Source: Oscillospiraceae bacterium (GTDB lineage Bacteria > Bacillota > Clostridia > Oscillospirales > Acutalibacteraceae). Taken from it: DNA of 43,084 nt. A program made the translations under genes and the position numbers. Of this stretch, positions 1 to 7,917 are shown one piece after another (within the stretch, counting starts at the first letter, position 1; each line of letters begins with the position of its first letter). The stretch spans positions 1 to 43,084 of the forward strand of contig SVOP01000004.1 in the NCBI GenBank assembly GCA_015066325.1, written 5' to 3'. Below the pieces are notes generated by a model. The model had not been told where the DNA came from. It did no database searches and worked only from the letters and a program-made list of their open reading frames with translations.

Positions 1-350
1 CGTCTGAGCCGGTAGCGGTAACAGTACCGCCGTTGATCGTTATATTGCCGCCTGCTCCGAGGTATCCGCCGCCGATTCCGGCACCGTCTGAGCCGGTAGC
101 GGTAACAGTACCGCCATTGATCGTTATATTGCCGCCCGCACATTCTTGTTCGCCGCCGATACCGGCGCCCCTACCACCGCCTGTAGCAGTAACAGTACCG
201 TCGTTTATTGTTATATCGCCGCCGATGCCGACGCCTTTATCGTAACCCGTTGCAGTAACAGTACCGCCGTTTATGGTGACGTTTCCGCGTATTCCGGAAC
301 CACTGCTGCCACTGACAGAGGTAACAGTGCCGCTGTTTATTATCAATATA
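1..350 (-). repeat. Coding tandem repeats (22-29 codon units)
   Basis: The marker aacagtaccg (or one-base variants) recurs at 20, 104, 191, 257 and 323, so spacings are 84, 87, 66 and 66 bp, all multiples of three. Bases 1-52 and 85-136 are almost identical. On the minus strand each unit encodes NITINGGTVTATG plus a Gly-rich turn. The array probably continues past position 1. Confidence 0.85.
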
Positions 351-2032
351 CCGGCAGCGACCGATGAAGAAGTGCCGATGCCGTCGGAACCTCGCCCGCC
401 TTGGACATCAAGACTGCCTTCGCCGTCAATAATGAGCTTTGCACCCTCGGGAAGGTGAATTCCCGCATTTGTTTTGTCTGAGGAAGATGCTTTAGTCTGA
501 TTATAAATCAGGCTGTTGGTGCCTACCGGAGAAAGCCGGAGCGTTACACCGGAATTGATACGAAGGGGCTGCTCATATTTGCTGTTGGAACGGGTAATGC
601 TGACGTCCTTCAAGATCACTTTTACCGTTCCGCTCTCAACGGTTATTCCATAATCCTTTTCCGCATCCGAAGTGCCCGTTATCAAAAGCACTTCGTCCTT
701 ATCAATAATGAGCGAACCGCCCGAAAAGCCTGCGTGAGTAATCTTTATCTGCGTGTCGCTGTGCTTTGAAATAACGATATTTCCGTTTGCGATAGAAGCG
801 ACATATCCCGTATTCTTAACGGTCACGTCAAAGGTCTTTGAATATGAGGTATAGCCGTCATTGGCTGTTACCTTCAATTTGATCGTACCCGCACCCGAAG
901 CGTAAAGCGAAGAGCCATCTATTCTCGCGCCTTCTGCGGTCGTCCCGCTTGCAAGCACCTCGAACGTAAGATCAGGGTCGAAGGTCGTCGGATTGGTCTT
1001 CGGTGAAAGGGGCTCGGATACGTAAGCAATCATCTCCGTAGGAATTCCGCTTATGTCGTTCGGCGCGGTATAAGCCGTGGTCAGCTCAAGCTCCTCTCCT
1101 CTTGAAACAATGCCGTAATAATTAACCGAATTCAGAGTGACCCGAGCATTACCGTCGGGAAGCCATATATACAGCTTTCCGTCCAAAACACGGTACTGAC
1201 CGTTCGGAAGCAGGACGGTCTCTCCGTTTATTTTTGCGGAAATTGAAGACACCGAGGATACGTTCTCAATATACGCAGTATGGCAGTTGACTGTGCCGTT
1301 GCCCGTTATGGAATTGCCGGTAACAGCTCCGTAAAGCTCAAGTGTGCCGTTGTTTACAAGAGCTCCGTTGTTCTCAATATAGGAGTCCGCGGGAACGGTA
1401 ACGGTCTGTCCCGGATCGACCGTCATGGTCACGCCCTCGGGGATCGCCGCAGAGCCGCTGACGGACCAGCCCGATTCCGTACGTCTGATCATACCGTCAA
1501 CGTTCGTGAAACCGGACTTTATTTGCACTCCTACCGTATCGAATATCGCCAGTCTTCCGGCTGCGCCGTGCATGTCACTGGTGCCTGCGAAATCGGATCC
1601 ACACCGGATAAAGCCTACCTTTGCCGTACCGATAACGGCAATCGTAACCTTACCTATCAGATATCCGACCGGTTTGCCGGTATAAATCGCTCCGACTTCA
1701 CCGCCCGACATGATGAGAGTTACGTCAAAATAATCATCATTATAGCTGTCGGTTCCCATAAATACATTAGTATCCGAAAGATCATCGCCTTTGGCACCAT
1801 TCGGGTTGACATACGTCTTTTTGCTGCCGTTCATATAATAAACCGACGTTCCCGAGGTGCTTCCCGCCTCTATATACAGATTTGTACCATTTGCCAAGAT
1901 TTGTTTTTGACCGCTAAAAATTCCATAAATCGGTGTTTCCGCCGCACTTGCCGGCAGTACCGCCATGGGAATCATTGTCACAACCATTAAGATTGCGAGA
2001 ATGATTGATAAGATTTTTTTTGTTTTTTTCAT
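1..2032 (-). CDS. Secreted Gly/Thr-rich repeat protein, 3' end cut by window
   Basis: The minus frame is open from the ATG at 2032 to the window edge (677 codons, no stop), so the C-terminus is missing. The start is preceded by AAAGGGTG at a normal distance. The first ~30 residues form a classic signal peptide: Lys-rich start, hydrophobic core, then an ASA-type cleavage region. Long stretches read as beta-rich surface modules, including a cadherin- or Ig-like segment near residues 380-420. From about residue 565 it enters repeats built on GGTVTATG followed by GAGIGGG, which predict a beta-solenoid. Proteins like this are surface or secreted adhesin or carbohydrate-binding types in gut Clostridia; that role is inferred. 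Its GC-rich codons (GCG, ACG, CCG, GAC) are unlike those of all other genes here. The plus-strand ORFs over this stretch are shadows. Confidence 0.85.
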   Translation of the reverse strand, partial: MKKTKKILSIILAILMVVTMIPMAVLPASAAETPIYGIFSGQKQILANGTNLYIEAGSTSGTSVYYMNGSKKTYVNPNGAKGDDLSDTNVFMGTDSYNDDYFDVTLIMSGGEVGAIYTGKPVGYLIGKVTIAVIGTAKVGFIRCGSDFAGTSDMHGAAGRLAIFDTVGVQIKSGFTNVDGMIRRTESGWSVSGSAAIPEGVTMTVDPGQTVTVPADSYIENNGALVNNGTLELYGAVTGNSITGNGTVNCHTAYIENVSSVSSISAKINGETVLLPNGQYRVLDGKLYIWLPDGNARVTLNSVNYYGIVSRGEELELTTAYTAPNDISGIPTEMIAYVSEPLSPKTNPTTFDPDLTFEVLASGTTAEGARIDGSSLYASGAGTIKLKVTANDGYTSYSKTFDVTVKNTGYVASIANGNIVISKHSDTQIKITHAGFSGGSLIIDKDEVLLITGTSDAEKDYGITVESGTVKVILKDVSITRSNSKYEQPLRINSGVTLRLSPVGTNSLIYNQTKASSSDKTNAGIHLPEGAKLIIDGEGSLDVQGGRGSDGIGTSSSVAAGILIINSGTVTSVSGSSGSGIRGNVTINGGTVTATGYDKGVGIGGDITINDGTVTATGGGRGAGIGGEQECAGGNITINGGTVTATGSDGAGIGGGYLGAGGNITINGGTVTATGSD

Positions 2033-2054
2033 AAAAGCACCCTTTCGCGACAGT

Positions 2055-2510
2055 CTATCATCCCTGTTTGCCTTATAGGCAAATAGGGAGGGGGACCGCC
2101 CTTTAATATCTTTAACATATAAATTTGTTTATTTCGTGGTTGTTGTTATTTTAATAAATATACTTTTATCGGGGCGGTGGTGGGTTGCCCCGTCCCCTCT
2201 TTACTTAGTTGGTGATAGGAATTCAACCTCAAGACTCAACCCCAACTCTTTCCCTCTCTCACGATAAAAATTGGTAATTGTGTTTTCGGTTTCTCGTATA
2301 TGTTTATTTATATCTCTGTTGTAAAAATGCACCAGTTTGCTTTCTTCTTTGGTGGGTTCTTTTCGCATTTTTCGGGCACGGTCGATTATTTCGTGCGTGG
2401 GTTTCATATTTATTGTCCTCTCTTTACAAAGGATTGTCTTTACGAGGCAACCCACCACCGCTGGCGCGGTCCACCTCCCTATTTCACCAAAGGTGAAACA
2501 GGGATGATAG
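2055..2510. mobile_element. Small inverted-repeat (MITE-like) element
   Basis: Both ends carry ctatcatccctgttt facing inward, followed by a hairpin and then GGACCGC. The left hairpin pairs 2061-2072 with 2078-2089; the right pairs 2476-2488 with 2492-2504. The distal stem is TTTGCC/GGCAAA on the left and TTTCACC/GGTGAAA on the right, a compensated change. A second perfect 16-bp inverted pair lies inside (2174-2189 and 2446-2461). The inverted match weakly extends outward to a GCGA. A 68-codon ORF lies between. No transposase and no clear target duplication was seen. The left end is only 23 bp from the start codon of the secreted repeat protein. Confidence 0.65.
2201..2407 (-). CDS. Hypothetical 68-aa protein inside inverted-repeat element
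   Basis: The ATG at 2407 is preceded by GAGAGGA about eight bases upstream. A longer version using GTG at 2458 would start inside the inner inverted repeat and has no ribosome site, so the ATG is preferred. The protein is short, highly charged and probably helical, with RARKMRKEPTKEE near the N-terminus. That segment faintly resembles the start of DUF559 endonuclease-like proteins, which often sit among such repeats in gut Clostridia. No catalytic residues of that family can be identified, so this may be a remnant or unrelated. It has no membrane segment or signal peptide. It is probably cargo or a relic of the element. Confidence 0.4.
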   Translation of the reverse strand: MKPTHEIIDRARKMRKEPTKEESKLVHFYNRDINKHIRETENTITNFYRERGKELGLSLEVEFLSPTK

Positions 2511-2528
2511 GCTTCGCAACACTTTTAC

Positions 2529-3221
2529 TTATTCAATCCTGGTGGCTGGAAACCGGAGACTGGTAGCTTCATCAACATATTCTTTAAACTCCTTGAAAAT
2601 TCGTTCTCCGATATTTTTATAATCGTAACTTAAAGCCTTTTGGATTTTTATTTTGCGTAAATCTTCGGGTACACCGTAAATAATCAGAATTTTATCAAGA
2701 GCTCCTGAAATTCTTGTTTCAAGGGAAACATGCTCATCAAGACTCATAAGCGTTGCATATTCTATGCCCGAAACCAAAATTTCCGCTTCCTCAAATTGCT
2801 CATCCGTCCAACCCTTGCAATATTCTTTATAAACCTCTTTTGAGCGTTCAGTATCGTTTTCACGAATTATTTTTAGTGTTACAGGACTTTGGTAGGAAGA
2901 AATAAAGAAATCCTTTGCAATAGGATTGCTTTCACAAGCCGATGCCATTGTCATAAGCTCAAGGCAAACTGCCATTACCGAGCTTATACCTTCCTTTGTT
3001 TCATCATCAATAAGCTTTCTTTGAAACTTACAAAGGTCATCTACAAGTACACTTAAAAGATGCTCTTTGGTGGGGTAGTAATATGTAAGGTTACCCGTAC
3101 TTATATTCAACTCTTTTGATATTGCATTGGGTGACACATTGGAATAACCATTTTCAAAAAATAACTGTATCGCAGTTCTTAATATATCTCTCTTTGTTTT
3201 TTCTGATTTTTTCAATGCCAT
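2529..3221 (-). CDS. TetR/AcrR family transcriptional regulator
   Basis: This 230-residue protein has an N-terminal helix-turn-helix of the TetR type over residues ~9-55 (ISKELNISTGNLTYYYPTKE), where the YYYPTKEHLL segment is the family's usual end of the recognition region. The remaining ~170 residues are a helical ligand-binding and dimerisation domain, with no clue to the ligand. AGAGGGG precedes the ATG. A promoter and an imperfect palindrome lie just upstream, suggesting autorepression. The gene diverges from the manganese catalase, which could be a target, although oxidative stress control is only an inference. Its stop codon lies 19 bp from the inverted-repeat element. Confidence 0.9.
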   Translation of the reverse strand: MALKKSEKTKRDILRTAIQLFFENGYSNVSPNAISKELNISTGNLTYYYPTKEHLLSVLVDDLCKFQRKLIDDETKEGISSVMAVCLELMTMASACESNPIAKDFFISSYQSPVTLKIIRENDTERSKEVYKEYCKGWTDEQFEEAEILVSGIEYATLMSLDEHVSLETRISGALDKILIIYGVPEDLRKIKIQKALSYDYKNIGERIFKEFKEYVDEATSLRFPATRIE

Positions 3222-3240
3222 ATTTTACCCCTCTTTATGT

Positions 3241-3258
3241 TTTAGCATTTATACTAAA
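3241..3258. promoter_or_regulatory. Candidate TetR operator (imperfect 18-bp palindrome)
   Basis: TTTAGCAT and ATACTAAA form a palindrome matching its own reverse complement at 14 of 18 positions. It sits between the -10 box and the start codon of the TetR-type gene, a usual place for autoregulation. In AT-rich DNA chance is possible. Confidence 0.4.
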
Positions 3259-3271
3259 TAGCTTTCACTTC

Positions 3272-3300
3272 ATTTTAGCACAAGTGCGAATTTATTGCAA
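3272..3300 (-). promoter_or_regulatory. Promoter of tetR-type gene
   Basis: On the minus strand TTGCAA (3295-3300) and TAAAAT (3272-3277) are separated by exactly 17 bp, about 50 bp upstream of the TetR start codon. A GCAC-AA-GTGC dyad lies in the spacer at 3278-3287. Confidence 0.6.
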
Positions 3301-3437
3301 TGCCTTCCAAAGAAAATTTGCCAATATTTTAACAAAGTTTTTTTGATAAAAATAGAACTCAATTACAATTACCTCGTTTGCATAGCATAGCAAAAAATGG
3401 GAAAAGTATGTAAGACATAATAATTGGAGGTAATAGA

Positions 3438-4103
3438 ATGTTTAAACACGAAAAATTGCTTTTTCATCCTGTTGGTGTTGAAAAGCCCAATCCTCAATAT
3501 GCAGCATTACTTCAGGAGCAGTTGGGCGGCGGTAACGGTGAACTTAAAGCCGCAATGCAGTATATGTCACAGAGCTTCAGAATTAAAGACCCTGAAATAA
3601 AAGATTTATTTCTCGACATTGCCGCAGAAGAGCTGGGACACATGGAAATGATTGCACAAACAATCAATTTGCTCAACGGCCACGATGTTGATGCCGAAAC
3701 AGTACCAAGCGGAGAAATTCAATCCCATGTTATTCTCGGTCTTAATCCCGGTCTTATAAATGCTTCAGGCTATTCCTGGACCGCAGATTATGTAACCGTT
3801 ACCGGCGATTTATGTGCTGATTTGCTCAGCAATATTGCATCCGAACAGCGTGCAAAGGTGGTTTATGAATACCTTTACCGCCAGATTGAAGATAAAAAAG
3901 TCCGCGAGACCATTGACTTTCTTTTAAATCGGGAGGAAGCACACAACCAAATGTTCCGCGATGCATTTAATAAGGTTCAAAATTCCGGCTCTAACAAAGA
4001 TTTCGGCACAACCAAAGCTGCAAAAATGTATTTTTCTATGTCAGACCCCGGACCTAATGCATTCGCTAATAACGAGACAAATCCTGTATCTTTTGATAAA
4101 TAA
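3438..4103 (+). CDS. Manganese catalase (CotJC-like, ferritin fold)
   Basis: This 221-residue protein matches the dimanganese catalase family, which disproportionates hydrogen peroxide to water and oxygen. All five expected metal ligands are visible: E35, E65 and H68 (in EELGHMEM), E136 (in SEQRAK) and H169 (in EEAHN). Its length fits the shorter CotJC-type spore-coat or cytosolic forms rather than the longer Lactobacillus type. The Pro/Asn-rich tail after residue 190 is typical. TTGGAGGTAA precedes the ATG. It is monocistronic, ends at a strong bidirectional terminator, and diverges from a TetR regulator. No clear -35/-10 pair was found upstream; a spore-specific promoter is possible but was not demonstrated. 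Confidence 0.92.
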   Translation: MFKHEKLLFHPVGVEKPNPQYAALLQEQLGGGNGELKAAMQYMSQSFRIKDPEIKDLFLDIAAEELGHMEMIAQTINLLNGHDVDAETVPSGEIQSHVILGLNPGLINASGYSWTADYVTVTGDLCADLLSNIASEQRAKVVYEYLYRQIEDKKVRETIDFLLNREEAHNQMFRDAFNKVQNSGSNKDFGTTKAAKMYFSMSDPGPNAFANNETNPVSFDK

Positions 4104-4109
4104 CAATAA

Positions 4110-4143
4110 ACAACCGCTGAAGCTTCGTCTCTTCAGCGGTTGT
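4110..4143. terminator. Bidirectional intrinsic terminator
   Basis: A perfect 13-bp stem (4110-4122 with 4131-4143) and 8-base loop lie between the convergent catalase and DUF1349 genes, with a T-rich stretch on the plus side and A-rich bases on the other. Confidence 0.85.
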
Positions 4144-4155
4144 ATTATTCTTAAT

Positions 4156-4764
4156 TTATTCTTCATCAGGCTTCTGTCCGTCGTGGGCGAGCCATTTACA
4201 TTCGGTTAATTCCATATTTGTGAAAATTGCTTTAAACGAGGAATCCTCAGGACTGCAGGCATAAACACCGAATTTGATTGTTCCTCCACCATTCCACATA
4301 TGGCAAACACGCATTTGCTTAAAAGTAAAACCATCATCGGAGCATTCAATGCAGTAATCGTCTTCTCTTCTGCTGAATCTGTACCACATAGATTTTATTG
4401 AAGCGTCAATTTCCGTAGTTGCCCAATCGGAATAGCCGTTGTTGGTAACTACACTTCCAAGATGCTGAAACTTTTCATTTTCATATTCAATAGAGCCTTT
4501 AAGCCAATTCTCAGAATCAAGATACATAACAATTCCGCATTGGTCAAATCTGTGTTTACTCTGAAATTCAGTTTTCACTGTAAAAGAGAAGAATTTTTCA
4601 TCGGTTTCCATCTGCAAAACAGGAGCATTATCATTTCTGAAATGATAATAAGTTCTCTGCCACAAATCTGTATGTGGCTTTGTTATAATTTCAATTTTAT
4701 CTTCTGAAACAGTATATTTTTCGGGTTCTCTTATCCACTCTAATTTATTTACATCAAATTTCAT
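4156..4764 (-). CDS. DUF1349 family protein (concanavalin-like fold)
   Basis: The 202-residue protein has the DUF1349 layout: an N-terminal WIREPEKY segment, an aromatic TDLWQRTYYHF motif, FDQCGIVMYLD near the middle, and a terminal beta-strand with the KFGVYACSP motif. This family adopts a concanavalin-A-like beta-sandwich and is found alone or fused to glycan-active enzymes; its function is unknown. There is no signal peptide, so it should be cytoplasmic. It is the last gene of a five-gene operon, its ATG overlapping the YjbR stop by 4 bp, which suggests translational coupling. A strong terminator follows. Confidence 0.85.
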   Translation of the reverse strand: MKFDVNKLEWIREPEKYTVSEDKIEIITKPHTDLWQRTYYHFRNDNAPVLQMETDEKFFSFTVKTEFQSKHRFDQCGIVMYLDSENWLKGSIEYENEKFQHLGSVVTNNGYSDWATTEIDASIKSMWYRFSRREDDYCIECSDDGFTFKQMRVCHMWNGGGTIKFGVYACSPEDSSFKAIFTNMELTECKWLAHDGQKPDEE

Positions 4765-5159
4765 TTTTGCACCTTGCTATCAGATTTTTTCTTTTTATAT
4801 TTAGGTTTATCCGTCAATTCAAAACTTACATCTACCAACCACATTATTTTTTCTTCCTCAACACTTCCGTCAAGGCAGACCGTTATCCAATGGTTTTTAT
4901 TCATATGATAGGCAGGGTAAATACCTTTATCGAGAATTATCGAACCAACGAGAAGCGGGTCGCTTTTCAGATTAACAACGTTAATACTGCCCTCTTCTTC
5001 CATACCTAATTTATTCTTAGGTATCTCCATTATAACCGCAAACCACTTTTGATTATTATCGTGACGATAAACTGCAAAAGATGGTGCACTTAACCACGGG
5101 AATTCTGCAGTAACATTATAAACTTCTTTAATATACTTATCTAAATCTTTTCTGTTCAT
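4761..5159 (-). CDS. MmcQ/YjbR family protein
   Basis: This 132-residue protein matches the YjbR/MmcQ family, small CyaY-like alpha/beta proteins described as DNA-binding. Visible marks are the helical N-terminus, FAVYRHDNNQKWFAVIMEI in the middle, the NLKSDPLLVGSI strand, YPAYHMNKNHWITV, and a helix after the family's position for DSYDL-type residues. The tail is Lys-rich (KYKKKKSDSK). It overlaps the HAD gene upstream by 4 bp and the DUF1349 gene downstream by 4 bp. Function in this operon is unknown. Confidence 0.88.
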   Translation of the reverse strand: MNRKDLDKYIKEVYNVTAEFPWLSAPSFAVYRHDNNQKWFAVIMEIPKNKLGMEEEGSINVVNLKSDPLLVGSIILDKGIYPAYHMNKNHWITVCLDGSVEEEKIMWLVDVSFELTDKPKYKKKKSDSKVQK

Positions 5160-5809
5160 ATACCAAGTTCATCATAGTTATTGATATAAATATCAACAAT
5201 TTCTTTCAATTCATCTTGATGAGGTTCACTTTTGTCATAAATACCAACTACATTGTAGCCATTTTCTTTTGCGGTTTTTGCCGCATATAAGGCATCTTCA
5301 AAAACCCAGGTGGTTTCTTTATCCGTTCCTAATTCGCTGAGAACCACATCATAAACCTTTGGTTCTGTTTTTGAAGCACCAACTGTATAGGTGGAATAAA
5401 TTGCAGAAAAATAATGAAGCATATCATATTTTTTCATAACAGCTTCAAGTGCAGGCTCACCCGTTGCGGTGGCAATACCCATTTTAACGCCTTTTGATTT
5501 GAGTTTTTCAAGAAATTCTTTTATATCGTTTTTCGGTTCAGTTTCAACCATATATCTGCTCTTAATATATTCAAAAAGCTCTGATAAAAGCTCCTCATAG
5601 GACTGCTTTAAATTAAACCTTTCAATCGCAAGAAGGAAGGTTTCCCTAAGGAAAAGACCCTTGAAAGCTTCTTTATCATCCTCTGTCAATTCAATTCCTA
5701 AATGATTAAAGAAATTGTCTTTGTAGCCTTTCCAAACATGCATTGAATCAAATAACGTTCCGTCAAAATCAAATATTGCACCTGTTATGTTAATTTGCTT
5801 ATTTGTCAT
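5156..5809 (-). CDS. HAD-superfamily phosphatase (beta-phosphoglucomutase-like)
   Basis: The 217-residue protein is a subfamily IA HAD hydrolase: motif I DFDGTLFDS with nucleophile D14 and acid D16, a four-helix cap, motif II in GIATATGEP, the lysine of motif III in SKTEPKVYDVVL, and motif IV at FEDAL. These enzymes hydrolyse or transfer phosphate on small metabolites, often sugar phosphates; the substrate cannot be read from sequence. The ATG at 5809 was chosen because AAGGA lies about eight bases upstream; a longer start at 5836 lacks one. It overlaps the end of the exporter gene by 11 bp and the YjbR gene by 4 bp. Confidence 0.9.
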   Translation of the reverse strand: MTNKQINITGAIFDFDGTLFDSMHVWKGYKDNFFNHLGIELTEDDKEAFKGLFLRETFLLAIERFNLKQSYEELLSELFEYIKSRYMVETEPKNDIKEFLEKLKSKGVKMGIATATGEPALEAVMKKYDMLHYFSAIYSTYTVGASKTEPKVYDVVLSELGTDKETTWVFEDALYAAKTAKENGYNVVGIYDKSEPHQDELKEIVDIYINNYDELGI

Positions 5810-6662
5810 ACTTTTTTTCCTTTTTTCTGATTTCACTTAGAATGGCGGCACTCATAATAAGCACCACACCAACCAATTCATATACTGTGGGCAACTGCAT
5901 AAACACAATCGATGAGAGAATTATTGCAGATGCCGGGTCGATATAGCTTAGAATTGCAACTGTCTGGCTTTCAAGTTTTTTCATTGCACCAAAATAGAGA
6001 AGATATGCAAAGCCCGTATGCACAACACCCACAACAAGCAAAAGCATTACAGATTTCGGATTAAATGTTATATCACCCATTGTAAATAAAGCGTAAGGCA
6101 GAACAACAATCCCTGCAGAACCCAACTGAATTACGGTTCTTTCATAGGATTCTACCTCACCCATAAATTTATTCATAATCATAACAGAAGCATAAAGCAC
6201 CGCTGCACCAAGACCGCAAAGCACGCCGGTTATTTTTGAGCTATCTGACTGAAAAACTCCCGAAACCAATGCGACGCCTATCAATGCAACAAAAACACAG
6301 ATAACCTGCTTTGCCTTCAGCCTCTCTTTAAACACAAAGGTTGATGCAATAACAACAATTATAGGTGCGGTATAATAGCAAACCGTTGCAACGGGAATAC
6401 CCGTAAATCTGTATGCCTCAAAAAGTAAAATCCAATTAAAGCCTATTGCAGCTCCTGATGCCAATAAAACGGGGAGCTTCTTTTTTACCGCTTTAAAATC
6501 CACTTTACGCCCTGTTAAAAGCATTACAAGAAGAATCACAGCTGCACCCGCAATCCCTCTGAAAGCTGCTATAATTCCCGACGGTAAGCCGATATATTTC
6601 ACAAAAATTCCTATGGTACCAAAAATCACCATAGACAATATAATTGAGAGCTTTTCTTTCAT
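5799..6662 (-). CDS. EamA/DMT-superfamily transporter
   Basis: The protein (287 residues from the ATG at 6662) shows two tandem EamA halves with about ten membrane segments, starting LSIILSMVIFGTIGIFVKYI. The second half starts near TGVLCGLGAAVLYASVMIMNK, and the family's conserved proline and glycine pattern occurs in SYIDPASAIILSS. EamA proteins export amino acids, nucleosides or other metabolites; no substrate can be assigned. An ATG at 6689 would overlap the DUF2804 gene and has no better ribosome site, so the shorter form is given with some doubt. It is the second gene of the five-gene operon. Confidence 0.9.
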   Translation of the reverse strand: MKEKLSIILSMVIFGTIGIFVKYIGLPSGIIAAFRGIAGAAVILLVMLLTGRKVDFKAVKKKLPVLLASGAAIGFNWILLFEAYRFTGIPVATVCYYTAPIIVVIASTFVFKERLKAKQVICVFVALIGVALVSGVFQSDSSKITGVLCGLGAAVLYASVMIMNKFMGEVESYERTVIQLGSAGIVVLPYALFTMGDITFNPKSVMLLLVVGVVHTGFAYLLYFGAMKKLESQTVAILSYIDPASAIILSSIVFMQLPTVYELVGVVLIMSAAILSEIRKKEKKYDK

Positions 6663-6663
6663 A

Positions 6664-7761
6664 TTACCACTTATTTTCAACATATTCACAGAATGTGAAA
6701 AGATCCTTTATTTCTATCTTTGTGCCGTCATCAAGGGTAACATCGCCGTTCCATATTCCGAAAATCTGATGACAGTTCATTCTGCCCACCTTAAAATCAA
6801 CATCGCTGTGATTATCGAGAGTGGGCATCATTGTCATATTAAATCTTCCGTCCTCAGAAATAATTTTCCAAGGCTCGAGAAATCTGTTTTTAGGGAATTT
6901 CTCAACATCAACCGCACCGATTTTATGCACCTTGCCGTCATAGAAAATGCAGGTCTCTGTAGCATAGCCTTCGTCACCTATCGCCCAGGTAATTTCAAAT
7001 CCGAAAAGGTGCTTTTCGCCATTCTCATCGGTTATGTATTGATTACCGCTACCCCAATACCATACCATTTCGTGAGGAGTGTTTACTCTGCCCCAATCCA
7101 CAGTGCAAAAAGCGTTTTCTTTTGAAAATTCATAGGTATAGTCACCAACAGTAAACTTACCCTCGCAGGGCATACACATTTGCTTTGTGGTCATAAAATA
7201 TTTGGTATCGTCATCCTTAAAGGGCAGAACTGTTGTGATATTCTGGAGTCCGTCCATTATTTCCATAGAAATATTAACCTCAACGGGTTGACCTTTGAAA
7301 GAGCCTTTATACCACAAGGTTCTTTCATTTTCTTTTGTGTGGAAATCAAATTCGGTTTTACCTATTTTATCTTTAAAACGAGTTGGTACGTCAATTACGG
7401 GAGGCGAAACATGCTTGTTTGCTCCTATAAAATATTGTATAGAGTCGCAGATAACCTGACCTGTTTTAAGGTCAACAAGCTTTGCCGCCACATAGCCGCC
7501 GATATTAATATTCGCAAAGCTTATAAGAACCTGCATTTCATCGCCCACATGAATGGTATAAAAATCCCATTCCTTACGGCTGATTATACCTTTTTTAACA
7601 AAATTCCTGTTATACTCGAAAACATTTCTTCTTGCCCAACCCTTTGCAAGAAGCTTTCCGTCAGGTGAAAGAAGAGGTGTTCTCTCGGTATATTCAATTT
7701 GCTTTGATTTTTCCGTCCAATCCTTAAAAGGCACATAGGTTCTTTTCAATTCGTTACTCAT
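6664..7761 (-). CDS. DUF2804 family protein
   Basis: The 365-residue protein matches DUF2804 in length and in its features: TPLLSPDGKLLAKGWARR near residue 30, a DFYTIHVGD strand, a CMPCEGKF stretch, FCTVDWGR, and WYWGSGNQ near residue 240. The family is predicted to be all beta and to resemble hydroxyneurosporene-synthase/AttH-like lipocalin folds, but no reaction is known. There is no signal peptide. AAGGA precedes the start, and a well-formed promoter lies 30-58 bp upstream. As first gene of the operon it precedes a DMT exporter, a phosphatase, YjbR and DUF1349, which hints at small-molecule handling but does not prove it. Confidence 0.88.
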   Translation of the reverse strand: MSNELKRTYVPFKDWTEKSKQIEYTERTPLLSPDGKLLAKGWARRNVFEYNRNFVKKGIISRKEWDFYTIHVGDEMQVLISFANINIGGYVAAKLVDLKTGQVICDSIQYFIGANKHVSPPVIDVPTRFKDKIGKTEFDFHTKENERTLWYKGSFKGQPVEVNISMEIMDGLQNITTVLPFKDDDTKYFMTTKQMCMPCEGKFTVGDYTYEFSKENAFCTVDWGRVNTPHEMVWYWGSGNQYITDENGEKHLFGFEITWAIGDEGYATETCIFYDGKVHKIGAVDVEKFPKNRFLEPWKIISEDGRFNMTMMPTLDNHSDVDFKVGRMNCHQIFGIWNGDVTLDDGTKIEIKDLFTFCEYVENKW

Positions 7762-7790
7762 CTTATCATCCTTATCTTATTATGCTCTTG

Positions 7791-7819
7791 AGTATAGCAC
7801 AAAATTTTATAATATACAA
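7791..7819 (-). promoter_or_regulatory. Promoter of the DUF2804 operon
   Basis: On the minus strand TTGTAT (7814-7819) and TATACT (7791-7796) are 17 bp apart, with TGC directly before the -10 box (extended -10). Confidence 0.65.
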
Positions 7820-7855
7820 TAAACTCAAAATTCTTATTTTTATTTTAAAAATATA

Positions 7856-7883
7856 TTTACTTTTTTTAACACATTGCTATAAT
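7856..7883 (+). promoter_or_regulatory. Promoter of the ABC/DUF1854/darA operon
   Basis: A perfect TATAAT (7878-7883) with an extended -10 TGC lies 16 bp after TTTACT (7856-7861). It is about 35-40 bp upstream of the ABC transporter start. Confidence 0.65.
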
Positions 7884-7917
7884 GTAGGCGATAATTATTT
7901 TCAAATCCAAGGGGTGA

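Noticed and set aside
1-350. Possible CRISPR-like or non-coding satellite repeats
   Set aside because: The spacings are multiples of three and the minus strand is one open frame with a signal peptide, so these are protein repeats.
1280-1990. 236-codon plus-strand frame
   Set aside because: It is antisense to the secreted repeat protein, which has a ribosome site, signal peptide and sensible composition; the plus frame has none.
2201-2407. DUF559 endonuclease
   Set aside because: Only a faint N-terminal likeness; the catalytic core is absent.
3343-3420. Sigma-A or sporulation promoter for the manganese catalase
   Set aside because: Candidate boxes (TTGATA, TTGCAT, CATAAT) have wrong spacing; nothing met a reasonable standard.
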